Position numbers and translations under genes: made by a program
In this document: positions 17,769 through 26,853 of the stretch, one piece after another
How positions within the stretch are numbered: position 1 is the stretch's first letter
Layout of the letters: every line of letters begins with the position of its first letter
Source of the DNA: Flavobacteriales bacterium
Lineage (GTDB): Bacteria; Bacteroidota; Bacteroidia; Palsa-965
Assembly (NCBI GenBank): GCA_002737665.1
Contig: NSIF01000019.1
Span: forward strand, 1 to 33,534
Reading direction: 5' to 3'
Length of the DNA stretch: 33,534 nt
The notes under the pieces: model-generated
Databases searched by the model: none
Seen by the model: only the letters and a program-made list of their open reading frames with translations
Told to the model about the DNA's origin: nothing

Positions 17769-18698
17769 ATGCCAATAAACCGCCAGGAAATACAACAGTT
17801 CTCTCACCTCGAGCTCATAGCCCGACAGGTAGTAGAAGGTTTTATTACCGGTTTACACAAAAGTCCTTTTCACGGATTTTCAGTTGAGTTTGCGGAACAT
17901 CGATTGTATAACTCAGGAGAATCAACTAAGCACATTGATTGGAAACTTTACGGACGAACAGATAAAATGTTTGTAAAACGTTACGAAGAAGAAACCAATT
18001 TACGTTGTCATTTAGTAATTGACCATTCCTCTTCCATGTATTTTCCATTGCCCGAAAAAGGAAAGAAAGAACCACTAAACAAAATTACATTTTCAGTTCA
18101 GTGTGCGGCTGCAATTGCAGAACTATTACGCATGCAGAGAGACGCAGTTGGATTAAGTGTTTTTGGAGAAGAAGTTGAAGTACACACACCTGCTAGAAGT
18201 AGTAATGTGCATCATAAGTTATTATTCAACGAACTTGAAAAATTACTAAGTATTCCCTCTGAAAATAAAAAAACAAAAACCTTCGCTGTAGAAGCTTTGC
18301 ATCAGATTGCTGAAAGTATACATAACCGTTCGCTCGTAATTATTTTCAGTGACATGTTTGATTCCAGAACGGAGTCGGAAGAACTTTTTTCAGCTCTCCA
18401 ACACCTGCGACATAATCGGCACGAAGTCATTCTTTTCCATGTTACCGACAAACAACATGAATTGGATTTTGAATATGAAAATCGGCCTTACACGTTTGTG
18501 GATATGGAGTCGGGTGAAGAGGTAAAAGTTCAACCCAATGAAATTAAAGACTCTTATATCAAAACCATCACCGAGTTTAAGCAAAATCTCAAATTACGCT
18601 GTGGCCAATACCGGATTGACTTTGTGGAAGCGGATATTAATGAGGGCTTTAAACAAGTACTTCTGCCCTACCTGCTAAAGCGAACAAGGATGCTTTAG
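17769..18698 (+). CDS. DUF58 domain-containing protein
   Basis: 309 aa with FSVEFAEHRLYNSGESTKHIDWKLYGRTDKMFVKRYEEETNLRCHLVIDHSSSM, the DUF58 core with vWA-like DxSxS motif. Confidence 0.93.
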   Translation: MPINRQEIQQFSHLELIARQVVEGFITGLHKSPFHGFSVEFAEHRLYNSGESTKHIDWKLYGRTDKMFVKRYEEETNLRCHLVIDHSSSMYFPLPEKGKKEPLNKITFSVQCAAAIAELLRMQRDAVGLSVFGEEVEVHTPARSSNVHHKLLFNELEKLLSIPSENKKTKTFAVEALHQIAESIHNRSLVIIFSDMFDSRTESEELFSALQHLRHNRHEVILFHVTDKQHELDFEYENRPYTFVDMESGEEVKVQPNEIKDSYIKTITEFKQNLKLRCGQYRIDFVEADINEGFKQVLLPYLLKRTRML

Positions 18699-18743
18699 CA
18701 ATTAATTATTTTCATTTTCTTGAATATGGAACTTAAAACCCCA

Positions 18744-18751
18744 TAACTTTG
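18744..18751 (+). promoter_or_regulatory. Candidate -7 promoter box for the KUP transporter gene
   Basis: TAACTTTG matches TAnnTTTG and lies 22 nt before the ATG at 18773. Confidence 0.5.
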
Positions 18752-18772
18752 CCAAGATTTTAATTAAGCTAA

Positions 18773-20731
18773 ATGTCAAACAATGGTAGTGTCCACAGCA
18801 AAGTTACCTCTGCAGGACTACTTATTACTCTAGGAATTATTTTCGGCGATATTGGTACATCTCCTTTGTATGTGCTAAAAGCCATCGTTGGTGATCAACC
18901 CATTGATATTGACACTGTTTTAGGTGGTGTTTCCTGTATTTTTTGGACCCTCACATTACAAACAACTATCAAGTATGTTATCCTCACTCTTCGCGCAGAC
19001 AATAAAGGTGAAGGTGGAATTTTTGCACTGTATGCATTAGTAAAGAAAACAAAAGTAAAATGGCTCATGTACCCAGCACTTATTGGTGGAAGTGCTGTTT
19101 TAGCAGAAGGAATTATTACACCACCAATTTCCGTTTCTTCCGCTGTTGAAGGATTACACATGACGGAAATGTTCAGAAATATTGAAACTGTTCCGATCAT
19201 TATTGCCATTATCGCAGGTTTATTTTTCCTTCAACAATTTGGAACAAATTTTCTCGGAAAGTTTTTTGGACCGGTAATGCTTATTTGGTTTTCCATGATT
19301 GGCGTTTTGGGATTATCGCAATTAGTTGGAATGCCTTCAGTTCTTGCTGCAGCAAATCCATATTACGCATACAAATTATTGGTCCTGCATCCGGGAGGAT
19401 TCTGGTTATTGGGAGCAGTTTTCCTATGTACAACCGGAGCCGAAGCGCTATACTCTGATTTAGGACATTGCGGAAGAAAAAATATTCGCATCAGTTGGAT
19501 CTTTGTAAAAACAATGTTGCTTCTCAATTATTTCGGTCAGTCTGCATATTTAATTACACTGAAAGGACAGTACCTAAATGACAACAACAACCCATTTTAT
19601 TCAATCATGCCAGCTTGGTTTCTGCCAACCGGTATAGCTATAGCTACTGTAGCAACTATTGTGGCTAGTCAGGCACTTATCAGTGGTTCATTTACCCTCA
19701 TTAATGAAGGTATGCGTTTGAATTTCTGGCCGAAAGTAAAAATCAAATTTCCTACTGCACTTCGTGGACAATTATATATTCCATCTGTCAATTGGTTGCT
19801 GATGATTGGATGTATCGGCGTTGTACTTTATTTTCGTGAATCAAAAAATATGGAAGCGGCATACGGCTTAACCATTATTTTAGGAATGGTGATGTCCTCA
19901 CGATTGTTGTATTATTTTATGAGAATAAAACATTACAATAAATTTTACATTTATTTATTCAGTGTTGTTTTTCTAATAGTAGAAATAGCATTCCTTATTG
20001 CTAATATGAGCAAGTTTACACATGGTGGATGGTTGAGCTTAGGAATAGCAAGTGTTTTATTTACTGTTATGTATTGCTGGCAGATGGCAAGAAAAATCAG
20101 AAACCGTTACCTGGAATTTGTAAAACTCGATGATTATTTACCAACCTTAAATCACCTGAGCAGAGATCTATCCGTAACAAAATATGCCACACATTTGGTT
20201 TATTTAACCAGTGCTGATAATCATGATGAGATTGAAACGAAAATCATGTATTCCATTTTTCAAAAGCAACCAAAGCGTGCCGATATTTATTGGTTTGTTC
20301 ATGTTGACTTGAAAGACGAACCCTATCGAATGGATTATGCAGTAAAAGAAATTATTAAGGATGATGTTTACAGAATAGACTTCAAATTAGGATTCCGTGT
20401 TGCTCCGCGCATTAATTTGTTGTTCAGAAAAGTTGTGGAAGACATGGTAAAAAACAAAGAAGTTGATATCACCAGTCGTTATGAATCCTTATCACGTCAG
20501 AATGTAATCGGCGATTTCCGTTTCGTTGTTATTGAAAAACATTTGTCGTACGATAACGAATTCCCATTCGGAGAAAAAATTGTTCTGGATATTTACGGCT
20601 TCCTGAAACATTTCAGTCAATCAGAAGAAAGTGCTTTCGGTTTGGATACAAGTTCAGTTGTAGTTGAAAAAGTTCCGATAGTAATTGCTCCAACAAGAGA
20701 TATAAATTTAACTAGAATTTATAAGGATTAA
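18773..20731 (+). CDS. kup: KUP/HAK/KT family potassium transporter
   Basis: 652 aa with ALGIIFGDIGTSPLYVLKAI-type N-terminus (LGIIFGDIGTSPLYVLKAI), GEGGIFALYALV, GGSAVLAEGIITPPISVSSAVEGL and GAVFLCTTGAEALYSDLGHCGRKNI. Confidence 0.97.
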   Translation: MSNNGSVHSKVTSAGLLITLGIIFGDIGTSPLYVLKAIVGDQPIDIDTVLGGVSCIFWTLTLQTTIKYVILTLRADNKGEGGIFALYALVKKTKVKWLMYPALIGGSAVLAEGIITPPISVSSAVEGLHMTEMFRNIETVPIIIAIIAGLFFLQQFGTNFLGKFFGPVMLIWFSMIGVLGLSQLVGMPSVLAAANPYYAYKLLVLHPGGFWLLGAVFLCTTGAEALYSDLGHCGRKNIRISWIFVKTMLLLNYFGQSAYLITLKGQYLNDNNNPFYSIMPAWFLPTGIAIATVATIVASQALISGSFTLINEGMRLNFWPKVKIKFPTALRGQLYIPSVNWLLMIGCIGVVLYFRESKNMEAAYGLTIILGMVMSSRLLYYFMRIKHYNKFYIYLFSVVFLIVEIAFLIANMSKFTHGGWLSLGIASVLFTVMYCWQMARKIRNRYLEFVKLDDYLPTLNHLSRDLSVTKYATHLVYLTSADNHDEIETKIMYSIFQKQPKRADIYWFVHVDLKDEPYRMDYAVKEIIKDDVYRIDFKLGFRVAPRINLLFRKVVEDMVKNKEVDITSRYESLSRQNVIGDFRFVVIEKHLSYDNEFPFGEKIVLDIYGFLKHFSQSEESAFGLDTSSVVVEKVPIVIAPTRDINLTRIYKD

Positions 20732-20739
20732 AAAAACAC

Positions 20740-21783
20740 ATGAAAAAAGTTTTGATTTTTAGTTCTCTTGTATTTCTTTTCTGCACCTGCAGTACCGAAC
20801 TTGATATGCTCGACAATTGGAAAGAAACTACAGTCGTTTACTGTTTGTTCGACCAATCGCAACCCAAGCAATATGTAAGAATAGAAAAGGCATTTTTAGG
20901 ACCTGACAATGCACTTTCAATGGCTCAAAATTATGATTCCATTTATTACATCAATCAATTGGATGTTTGGATGCAGGAGATTGACCAAAATGGTGTTGTT
21001 GTTAATTATTTTCAATTGAGTCCTGATACAATACCCAATAAAGAACCGGGAATTTTTTACGCTCCAAACTATGTTCTTTATTCAATGAATACACCTGTAA
21101 TAAATGCAACACATAGTTTCAAGCTTATCATCACAAATGTGAACACAGGGAATGTTGTAGATGCAACAACTACAATCATAAAAGATTTTAATATCACCAG
21201 GCCATCTGGTCCAACATTAAGTCTAATAAAAATTTCCCCTACCACAATGATAGACGTACAATGGGCTGGAACACCAAACGCTCGCATTTACCAAGTAAGC
21301 TGCAAATTTCACTATAAGGAGCGTGACTTAAGTAATAACATAACTTTTAAAGTTGCACCTGAATGGACTATTTCTAGTATTGAAACTGATTCTATTTCTG
21401 CAAATACAGCTCATGGTATTTCATTCGACCCAAATGCTTTTTACAAATACCTGGCAACCGTTTTATCAAATGACCCCAACGTGAGTGCTAGAGAATCTGA
21501 TTACCTTGAATTTATTGTTTATGCCGGTGGTGAAGCACTTCAAACATTTATGGCAGTCAACAGTCCGTCAAATTCATTAGTGCAAGAAAGACCGCTTTAT
21601 ACAAACATCAACAATGGACTTGGTGTGTTTTCTTGCAGGTATCAAAAAGTCAAAACTAATTTAACGATCACTCCACAAACTGAAGACACACTTTCAAAAG
21701 GACAATATTCCTGTCACCTGCAGTTCCTCGATCGCAATGAAACGATTACTAATATCCTTGATCTTCCCCCTGGTTGTCAATAA
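20740..21783 (+). CDS. Uncharacterised lipoprotein (possibly DUF4249-like)
   Basis: 347 aa. N-terminus MKKVLIFSSLVFLFCTCSTELDML carries a lipobox-like cysteine. Starts 8 nt after the kup stop. Confidence 0.6.
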   Translation: MKKVLIFSSLVFLFCTCSTELDMLDNWKETTVVYCLFDQSQPKQYVRIEKAFLGPDNALSMAQNYDSIYYINQLDVWMQEIDQNGVVVNYFQLSPDTIPNKEPGIFYAPNYVLYSMNTPVINATHSFKLIITNVNTGNVVDATTTIIKDFNITRPSGPTLSLIKISPTTMIDVQWAGTPNARIYQVSCKFHYKERDLSNNITFKVAPEWTISSIETDSISANTAHGISFDPNAFYKYLATVLSNDPNVSARESDYLEFIVYAGGEALQTFMAVNSPSNSLVQERPLYTNINNGLGVFSCRYQKVKTNLTITPQTEDTLSKGQYSCHLQFLDRNETITNILDLPPGCQ

Positions 21784-21802
21784 CTAATTAGCTCCTAATA
21801 TG

Positions 21803-21831
21803 AAACGGCATTTTGAATAAAAGTGCCGTTT
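21803..21831 (+). terminator. Terminator hairpin after the lipoprotein gene
   Basis: AAACGGCA(21803-21810)...TGCCGTTT(21824-21831), with inner TTTT/AAAA pairing. Confidence 0.7.
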
Positions 21832-21876
21832 TGTCATTAATTATAGCTTAAATAATGAAATGATGACGCTTAAATC

Positions 21877-21906
21877 TGCCAATTGACCCTTGGCATACCA
21901 ATTGAC
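21877..21906 (+). promoter_or_regulatory. Candidate dnaK regulatory region: inverted repeat, direct repeats and sigma54-like -24/-12
   Basis: TGCCAA-N7-TTGGCA (21877-21895). CCAATTGAC occurs twice (21879-21887 and 21898-21906). TTGGCATACCAATTGA (21890-21905) has GG-N10-GA, close to the sigma54 GG-N10-GC. Confidence 0.5.
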
Positions 21907-21943
21907 TTAGGGGGATAACTAAATATAATTAACAAATACTTTT

Positions 21944-23851
21944 ATGGGTAAAATCATTGGAATCGACTTAGGAACAACTAACTCCTGTGTATCGGTAATG
22001 GAAGGCAACGAGCCCGTTGTTATTCCAAATTCAGAAGGGCATCGTACAACACCTTCTATAGTAGCATTCGTAGAGAACGGCGAAAGAAAAGTTGGAGAAC
22101 CTGCAAAACGACAGGCAATTACTAATCCTACAAAAACGATTTATTCAATTAAGCGTTTTATGGGACATATTTTTGAAGAGATAAAGGATGAAGTTAGTCG
22201 CGTACCTTATAAAGTTGTAAAAGGTGATAACAACACACCACGAGTTCAGATAGACGATCGCAAATACTCACCACAGGAAATTTCTGCTATCATTCTTCAG
22301 AAAATGAAGAAAACTGCAGAAGATTATTTAGGTATGGAAGTGAGCGAAGCTGTTATTACAGTTCCTGCATATTTTAATGACGCGCAACGCCAGGCCACCA
22401 AAGAAGCGGGTGAAATTGCTGGATTAAAAGTTCGAAGAATCATTAATGAACCAACAGCTGCCGCATTAGCTTACGGTCTTGACAAAAAAAATCAGGAAAT
22501 GAAAATTGTGGTGTTTGATTGTGGTGGTGGAACGCACGACGTTTCTGTTCTTGAATTAGGCGACGGCGTATTTGAAGTGAAATCAACAGACGGAGATACA
22601 CACCTTGGTGGCGACGATTTTGATCAAAAAATTATTGATTGGTTAGTGGCTGAATTCAAATCAGAAAACGGACTTGACCTTTCAAAAGATCCGATGGCGT
22701 TACAACGCTTGAAAGAAGGTGCTGAAAAAGCGAAAATTGAACTTTCGAGTACGGCAACTACCGAAATTAACTTACCATACATCATGCCTGTCGATGGAAT
22801 TCCAAAACATCTTGTGCGGACGCTAACACGTGCAAAATTTGAGCAATTGGTTGATGATTTAATAAAACGTACAATTGAGCCATGCAAAACTGCGCTTAAA
22901 AACTCCGGGTATTCTGTGAATGACATCAACGAAGTTATTTTAGTTGGTGGATCAACACGTATTCCAGCTATTGTTGATGCAGTACAGAAATTTTTTGGCA
23001 AAGCACCTTCCAAAGGTGTAAATCCAGATGAGGTTGTGGCTTTAGGAGCGGCAATTCAAGGCGGAGTTTTAACAGGCGAAGTAAAGGATGTGTTATTACT
23101 TGACGTAACACCTTTGTCAATGGGTATCGAAACATATGGTGGCGTATGCACAAAGCTGATAGAGGCAAATACAACCATTCCTACAAAAAAATCAGAAACA
23201 TTTTCAACCGCTTCCGATAATCAACCATCTGTAGAAATTCATATCCTACAAGGAGAACGTCCGATGGCAAAAGATAACCGCACACTTGGTCGATTTGTTC
23301 TTGATGGAATTCCATCAGCTCCACGTGGTGTTCCACAAGTAGAGGTAACATTCGACGTTGATGCAAATGGTATTTTAAATGTAAGCGCAAAAGATAAGAA
23401 TACTGGTAAATCACAAAATATTCGGATCGAAGCTTCTAGCGGATTGTCGAAAGATGAAATAGAAAAAATGAAACGTGAAGCTGAAATAAATGCAGAGTCA
23501 GATAAAAAATTAAAAGAAGAAGTGGAAAAAATAAATCAGGCTGATGGATTAATTTTTCAAACTGAAAAACAGCTAAAAGAATACGGAGATAAACTACCTG
23601 CCGACAAAAAAGCTCCTATTGAAGAAGCCCTTGCTGAATTGAAAAAAGCACATGCTGATAAAAACATCCCTGCTATTGACTCTGGACTGGAGAAATTACA
23701 GACTGTAGTACAAGGAATGTATGAAGCTATGAAAGGTGCAGAAGGTGCAAATCCATCTAATGAAGAAACACCAAATCCAGAACAAAAAGGCAAAGACGCA
23801 GAAGTAACTGATGTAGATTTTGAAGAGGTAAAGGAAGAGGAAAAGAAATAA
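21944..23851 (+). CDS. dnaK: Molecular chaperone DnaK (Hsp70)
   Basis: 635 aa with [67 protein letters not shown] and [13 protein letters not shown]. Confidence 0.99.
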   Translation: MGKIIGIDLGTTNSCVSVMEGNEPVVIPNSEGHRTTPSIVAFVENGERKVGEPAKRQAITNPTKTIYSIKRFMGHIFEEIKDEVSRVPYKVVKGDNNTPRVQIDDRKYSPQEISAIILQKMKKTAEDYLGMEVSEAVITVPAYFNDAQRQATKEAGEIAGLKVRRIINEPTAAALAYGLDKKNQEMKIVVFDCGGGTHDVSVLELGDGVFEVKSTDGDTHLGGDDFDQKIIDWLVAEFKSENGLDLSKDPMALQRLKEGAEKAKIELSSTATTEINLPYIMPVDGIPKHLVRTLTRAKFEQLVDDLIKRTIEPCKTALKNSGYSVNDINEVILVGGSTRIPAIVDAVQKFFGKAPSKGVNPDEVVALGAAIQGGVLTGEVKDVLLLDVTPLSMGIETYGGVCTKLIEANTTIPTKKSETFSTASDNQPSVEIHILQGERPMAKDNRTLGRFVLDGIPSAPRGVPQVEVTFDVDANGILNVSAKDKNTGKSQNIRIEASSGLSKDEIEKMKREAEINAESDKKLKEEVEKINQADGLIFQTEKQLKEYGDKLPADKKAPIEEALAELKKAHADKNIPAIDSGLEKLQTVVQGMYEAMKGAEGANPSNEETPNPEQKGKDAEVTDVDFEEVKEEEKK

Positions 23852-23867
23852 ATATAAATCTTAAACT

Positions 23868-23900
23868 AAAAAAAGGATGGAAAATTTTCATCCTTTTTTT
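23868..23900 (+). terminator. Rho-independent terminator after dnaK
   Basis: Perfect 12-bp inverted repeat AAAAAAAGGATG (23868-23879) / CATCCTTTTTTT (23889-23900). Confidence 0.9.
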
Positions 23901-23915
23901 ATGAATTCTCGTAAC

Positions 23916-24070
23916 TAATTATTGTCTGTCCATATTGTCGTGAGTCTGATTCATAATGTTCGAGTTCGAGGCTTGCGAAGTTTTGAAAATAAAGGAGTTT
24001 ACTTTTGTAAATGACTGTTTTCAAAACAAGCATAACGAAGAAATGGGACATTATGGACAGACTCTAATTA
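23916..24070. repeat. Large palindromic, MITE/REP-like element
   Basis: Outer arms GTCTGTCCATATTGTC (23924-23939) vs reverse complement of 24047-24062 GTCTGTCCATAATGTC (15/16). Nested CATAATGT (23952-23959)/ACATTATG (24048-24055) and GTTTTGAAAA (23980-23989)/TTTTCAAAAC (24018-24027), with exactly 20 nt between these on both sides. Confidence 0.75.
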
Positions 24071-26031
24071 GCGACAGCTAATCGTTGTACACCAATCTCA
24101 ATTCCGTCCTGGTCTATTATCTTAAATAAATAAATTCCACTTTTAAGTGACGAAATATCAATAGATGCATTTTCAGAAATAATTTGTGTTGGAAGCACAA
24201 TTCTTCCTGCAATATCAAAAACTGAAACAGTAAATTTCGCAGCCCAATTTTCTAATCCAGAAATATAAACTAAATCATGTGCAGGATTTGGAAATATGGA
24301 AATTGAAGTCATAGGACGTTGTTCAACAACTCCGCTTGCATCGTATTGATCAGCAAATACAGGGCGAATCATTAATGAACCGCTGAAGATGGATTGATTC
24401 CAATTTCCACTTGTATTATAATAAATTTTATCATGATGATCCGTATTGTAATCAAAACCAATATACAATCGATCGATGGCTTGTTGCACCCAACCTATGT
24501 AATAAGTTTGTCCTCCTGAAAGAACGACCGTTCCACTATCTATACCATAGGAAACAAAACGATTTGGAGTTTCAAAATTAAATTCGGGACTCTGGGTATC
24601 TTGAGAATATAGAATAGTTCCCGGCTCATTTCCTTGGTCGCTCCAAACAGTCAAACTAAAAGTTCGTTGTTGAAGATTTGTAATATCTTGCACGGGTAAA
24701 AAATACATTTGAATTGCTTTCAATGTATCGGTAATCCCAAGTGGCATTGTAAACTTATATGCTAATTGAGAATATTGGCCATACAAACCATAACCAACCT
24801 CTGCACTTCCATCATCATACGCATAATAATTATAAAATTTTTGAATGGTAGCACAGGTATCAAAAGTGGTCGCATTCTCCTTTAAAACATGCTTCATTAC
24901 ATAAGTTGTACTATCAGCATTCACTATCGTCTGATCGTAACTATAATTAATAGGAGGATGTGTTAATGGCGCACTATTCATATAACCTGCTGAAAAGTAA
25001 GTAGGACAAATATCTACTGCCCCAGTTAAATTTGGGTATGGTGTTGGGGCGAGAAGATTATTGGATTCATCAAAAACATAATACCAATAAGTAATATTTC
25101 TAGCAGTGATATCATTATTACGAATTTGAACATTGAAATTTGATGCCATCATAGAAGCTTTGTAATGCGTATGAGGAACGGACCAAAAATCAGTAAGACC
25201 TGAAGTTGGAGGATAAACAAATCCAACATCTAAACTGAGCGTATCATTGAAATTGCGATCATCTTTCAAAAAAACTTCGTCTAAGTGCCAATGGTCGTTA
25301 CTCCCACATTGAGAAGCATAATTATGAAATCGGAAACGAAACCCTGAAGTAAAATAAACTGCGCTGTCTAATTTTATTAAACCCAAATGAAAATTAGTGT
25401 CGTTGATTGTAGGTGTATAACCCAAAACATACCAAACAGTTTTCCAAACCGTAGTAAACTGATCAGGATTCCAAGCTGGTATGTTAAAATCGAGTAAGAA
25501 AGAGTCCTGTGTGTTTGGAGCATATCCCCGCCCCTGCGATTCATACCAGAAACTCAAATAAACTGAATCAGCAACAGTGTATGAAGTTAAATCAATCGGA
25601 CGCGACACAAGGTCATCAGCTGGTCCTGTGCTATTGACGGAAGCTAATTCTACATACGGCTGACCATTCCATTTTATTCCATCAAAAGTGCAGACACCAA
25701 GGTTGACAGGAGCAATTGCCCAAGTACGATTAATATAAACTCCAGATGGTTCCACTTGCGAAGGCGGATTCGTAAAAGCTAAATCCCACAAAGAAGTATC
25801 TGGTCTGTGTGAATCATAAGAAAAATTATCACGAAGTCCATTTGAGCTGAGCACAATAGTATCAAATGGAAAGGAAGATGCAGTTCGTGAATTTGATAAT
25901 TTATTTGCATCAGCCATTTGATTGGGGTTCGAAGTTAATGGCACTAAATTTTCTATTGATTGTCCTGCTACCTTTGGAATAAGAGTAGCATTGAAAATTA
26001 AAATCAAAAGAAAATAAAAAATACGCTTCAT
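24064..26031 (-). CDS. Secreted protein with T9SS type A (Por secretion) C-terminal sorting domain
   Basis: 655 aa with signal peptide and C-terminal ISIFPNPAHDLVYISGLENWAAKFTVSVFDIAGRIV...IDISSLKSGIYLFKIIDQDG. Confidence 0.88.
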   Translation of the reverse strand: MKRIFYFLLILIFNATLIPKVAGQSIENLVPLTSNPNQMADANKLSNSRTASSFPFDTIVLSSNGLRDNFSYDSHRPDTSLWDLAFTNPPSQVEPSGVYINRTWAIAPVNLGVCTFDGIKWNGQPYVELASVNSTGPADDLVSRPIDLTSYTVADSVYLSFWYESQGRGYAPNTQDSFLLDFNIPAWNPDQFTTVWKTVWYVLGYTPTINDTNFHLGLIKLDSAVYFTSGFRFRFHNYASQCGSNDHWHLDEVFLKDDRNFNDTLSLDVGFVYPPTSGLTDFWSVPHTHYKASMMASNFNVQIRNNDITARNITYWYYVFDESNNLLAPTPYPNLTGAVDICPTYFSAGYMNSAPLTHPPINYSYDQTIVNADSTTYVMKHVLKENATTFDTCATIQKFYNYYAYDDGSAEVGYGLYGQYSQLAYKFTMPLGITDTLKAIQMYFLPVQDITNLQQRTFSLTVWSDQGNEPGTILYSQDTQSPEFNFETPNRFVSYGIDSGTVVLSGGQTYYIGWVQQAIDRLYIGFDYNTDHHDKIYYNTSGNWNQSIFSGSLMIRPVFADQYDASGVVEQRPMTSISIFPNPAHDLVYISGLENWAAKFTVSVFDIAGRIVLPTQIISENASIDISSLKSGIYLFKIIDQDGIEIGVQRLAVAN

Positions 26032-26034
26032 TAT

Positions 26035-26853
26035 TTATAATGGATTTTGAATTGAATCACTAGTATTTATTTTCGAGAGGTCATTGGTAACATGCAAATC
26101 AATAACAGAACCAATAACTAATCGACGATCTCTTCCAAACTTAGGTTCCTGTTGGTAAACAATGGCACTCAAAGTATCTTTAATTCCTGCATCAGCTACT
26201 ACCATCCATTCTAAGCCAAGATCCATCAGCTTACCGCGTGCTGCACGAAAATTTAAACCAACCAATTGTGGAACAAGACATCCTTGTGTACTTGCGTTTA
26301 AACCCTTTCCAAACAAAAGCGTTATCGTCTGACCTTTCGCAATTAATGTACCTGGTGCAATGCGTTTATTATTATACAGCTGTGTTATAATACAACCATC
26401 ACATGGACCATCAACAGCTTTCCCAAAGCCAAGTAATCCATAGCTTTCGCAAATAGCCAATGCTTGCCGTAACGAAAGGTCCTCTAACTTTGGCATATTT
26501 ATCATTGGGGGACGAATTGAAGTAACATATAAATATATTTTTCTTCCTTTTTTAACTTTATCACCTGGTTCAGGATCTTGCTTTATAACAACTCCCCTTT
26601 CCAATTTCGGATTCCATATTGAATCAATAATTTCAAAACCTAATCCCTTATTTTCAACAAATGACGCAAGTTGCCTTACTTTTAAATTCTTAAAATCGGG
26701 CACATCAACACTTTGATTATGAGTTGTATAAGATGCCATTGAAATAAAAATAATCCACAGTAGGAGAGGAATTGACACAATAGCAATGCCGAAATTGATT
26801 AGAAAAATTCGACTCTTCAAAAAAGCGGAAATGTTTTTCATTCTACTAATCAT
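26035..26853 (-). CDS. PASTA domain-containing membrane protein
   Basis: 272 aa with one N-terminal TM helix and repeated PASTA-like units (VDVPDFKNLKVRQLASFVENKGLGFEIID...GVVIKQDPEPGDKVKKGRKIYLYV; CLVPQLVGLNFRAARGKLMDLGLE...VYQQEPKFG). Confidence 0.9.
   Translation of the reverse strand: MISRMKNISAFLKSRIFLINFGIAIVSIPLLLWIIFISMASYTTHNQSVDVPDFKNLKVRQLASFVENKGLGFEIIDSIWNPKLERGVVIKQDPEPGDKVKKGRKIYLYVTSIRPPMINMPKLEDLSLRQALAICESYGLLGFGKAVDGPCDGCIITQLYNNKRIAPGTLIAKGQTITLLFGKGLNASTQGCLVPQLVGLNFRAARGKLMDLGLEWMVVADAGIKDTLSAIVYQQEPKFGRDRRLVIGSVIDLHVTNDLSKINTSDSIQNPL

Noticed and set aside
22968-23414. Minus-strand ORFs opposite dnaK (68 and 77 aa)
   Set aside because: Entirely within the highly conserved dnaK gene and strongly skewed in composition (many Leu/His), as expected for antisense frames.
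23868-23900. Treating the dnaK terminator as part of the adjacent palindromic element
   Set aside because: It is a self-contained perfect 12-bp stem with T-tract immediately after the dnaK stop and does not pair with the 23916-24070 arms.
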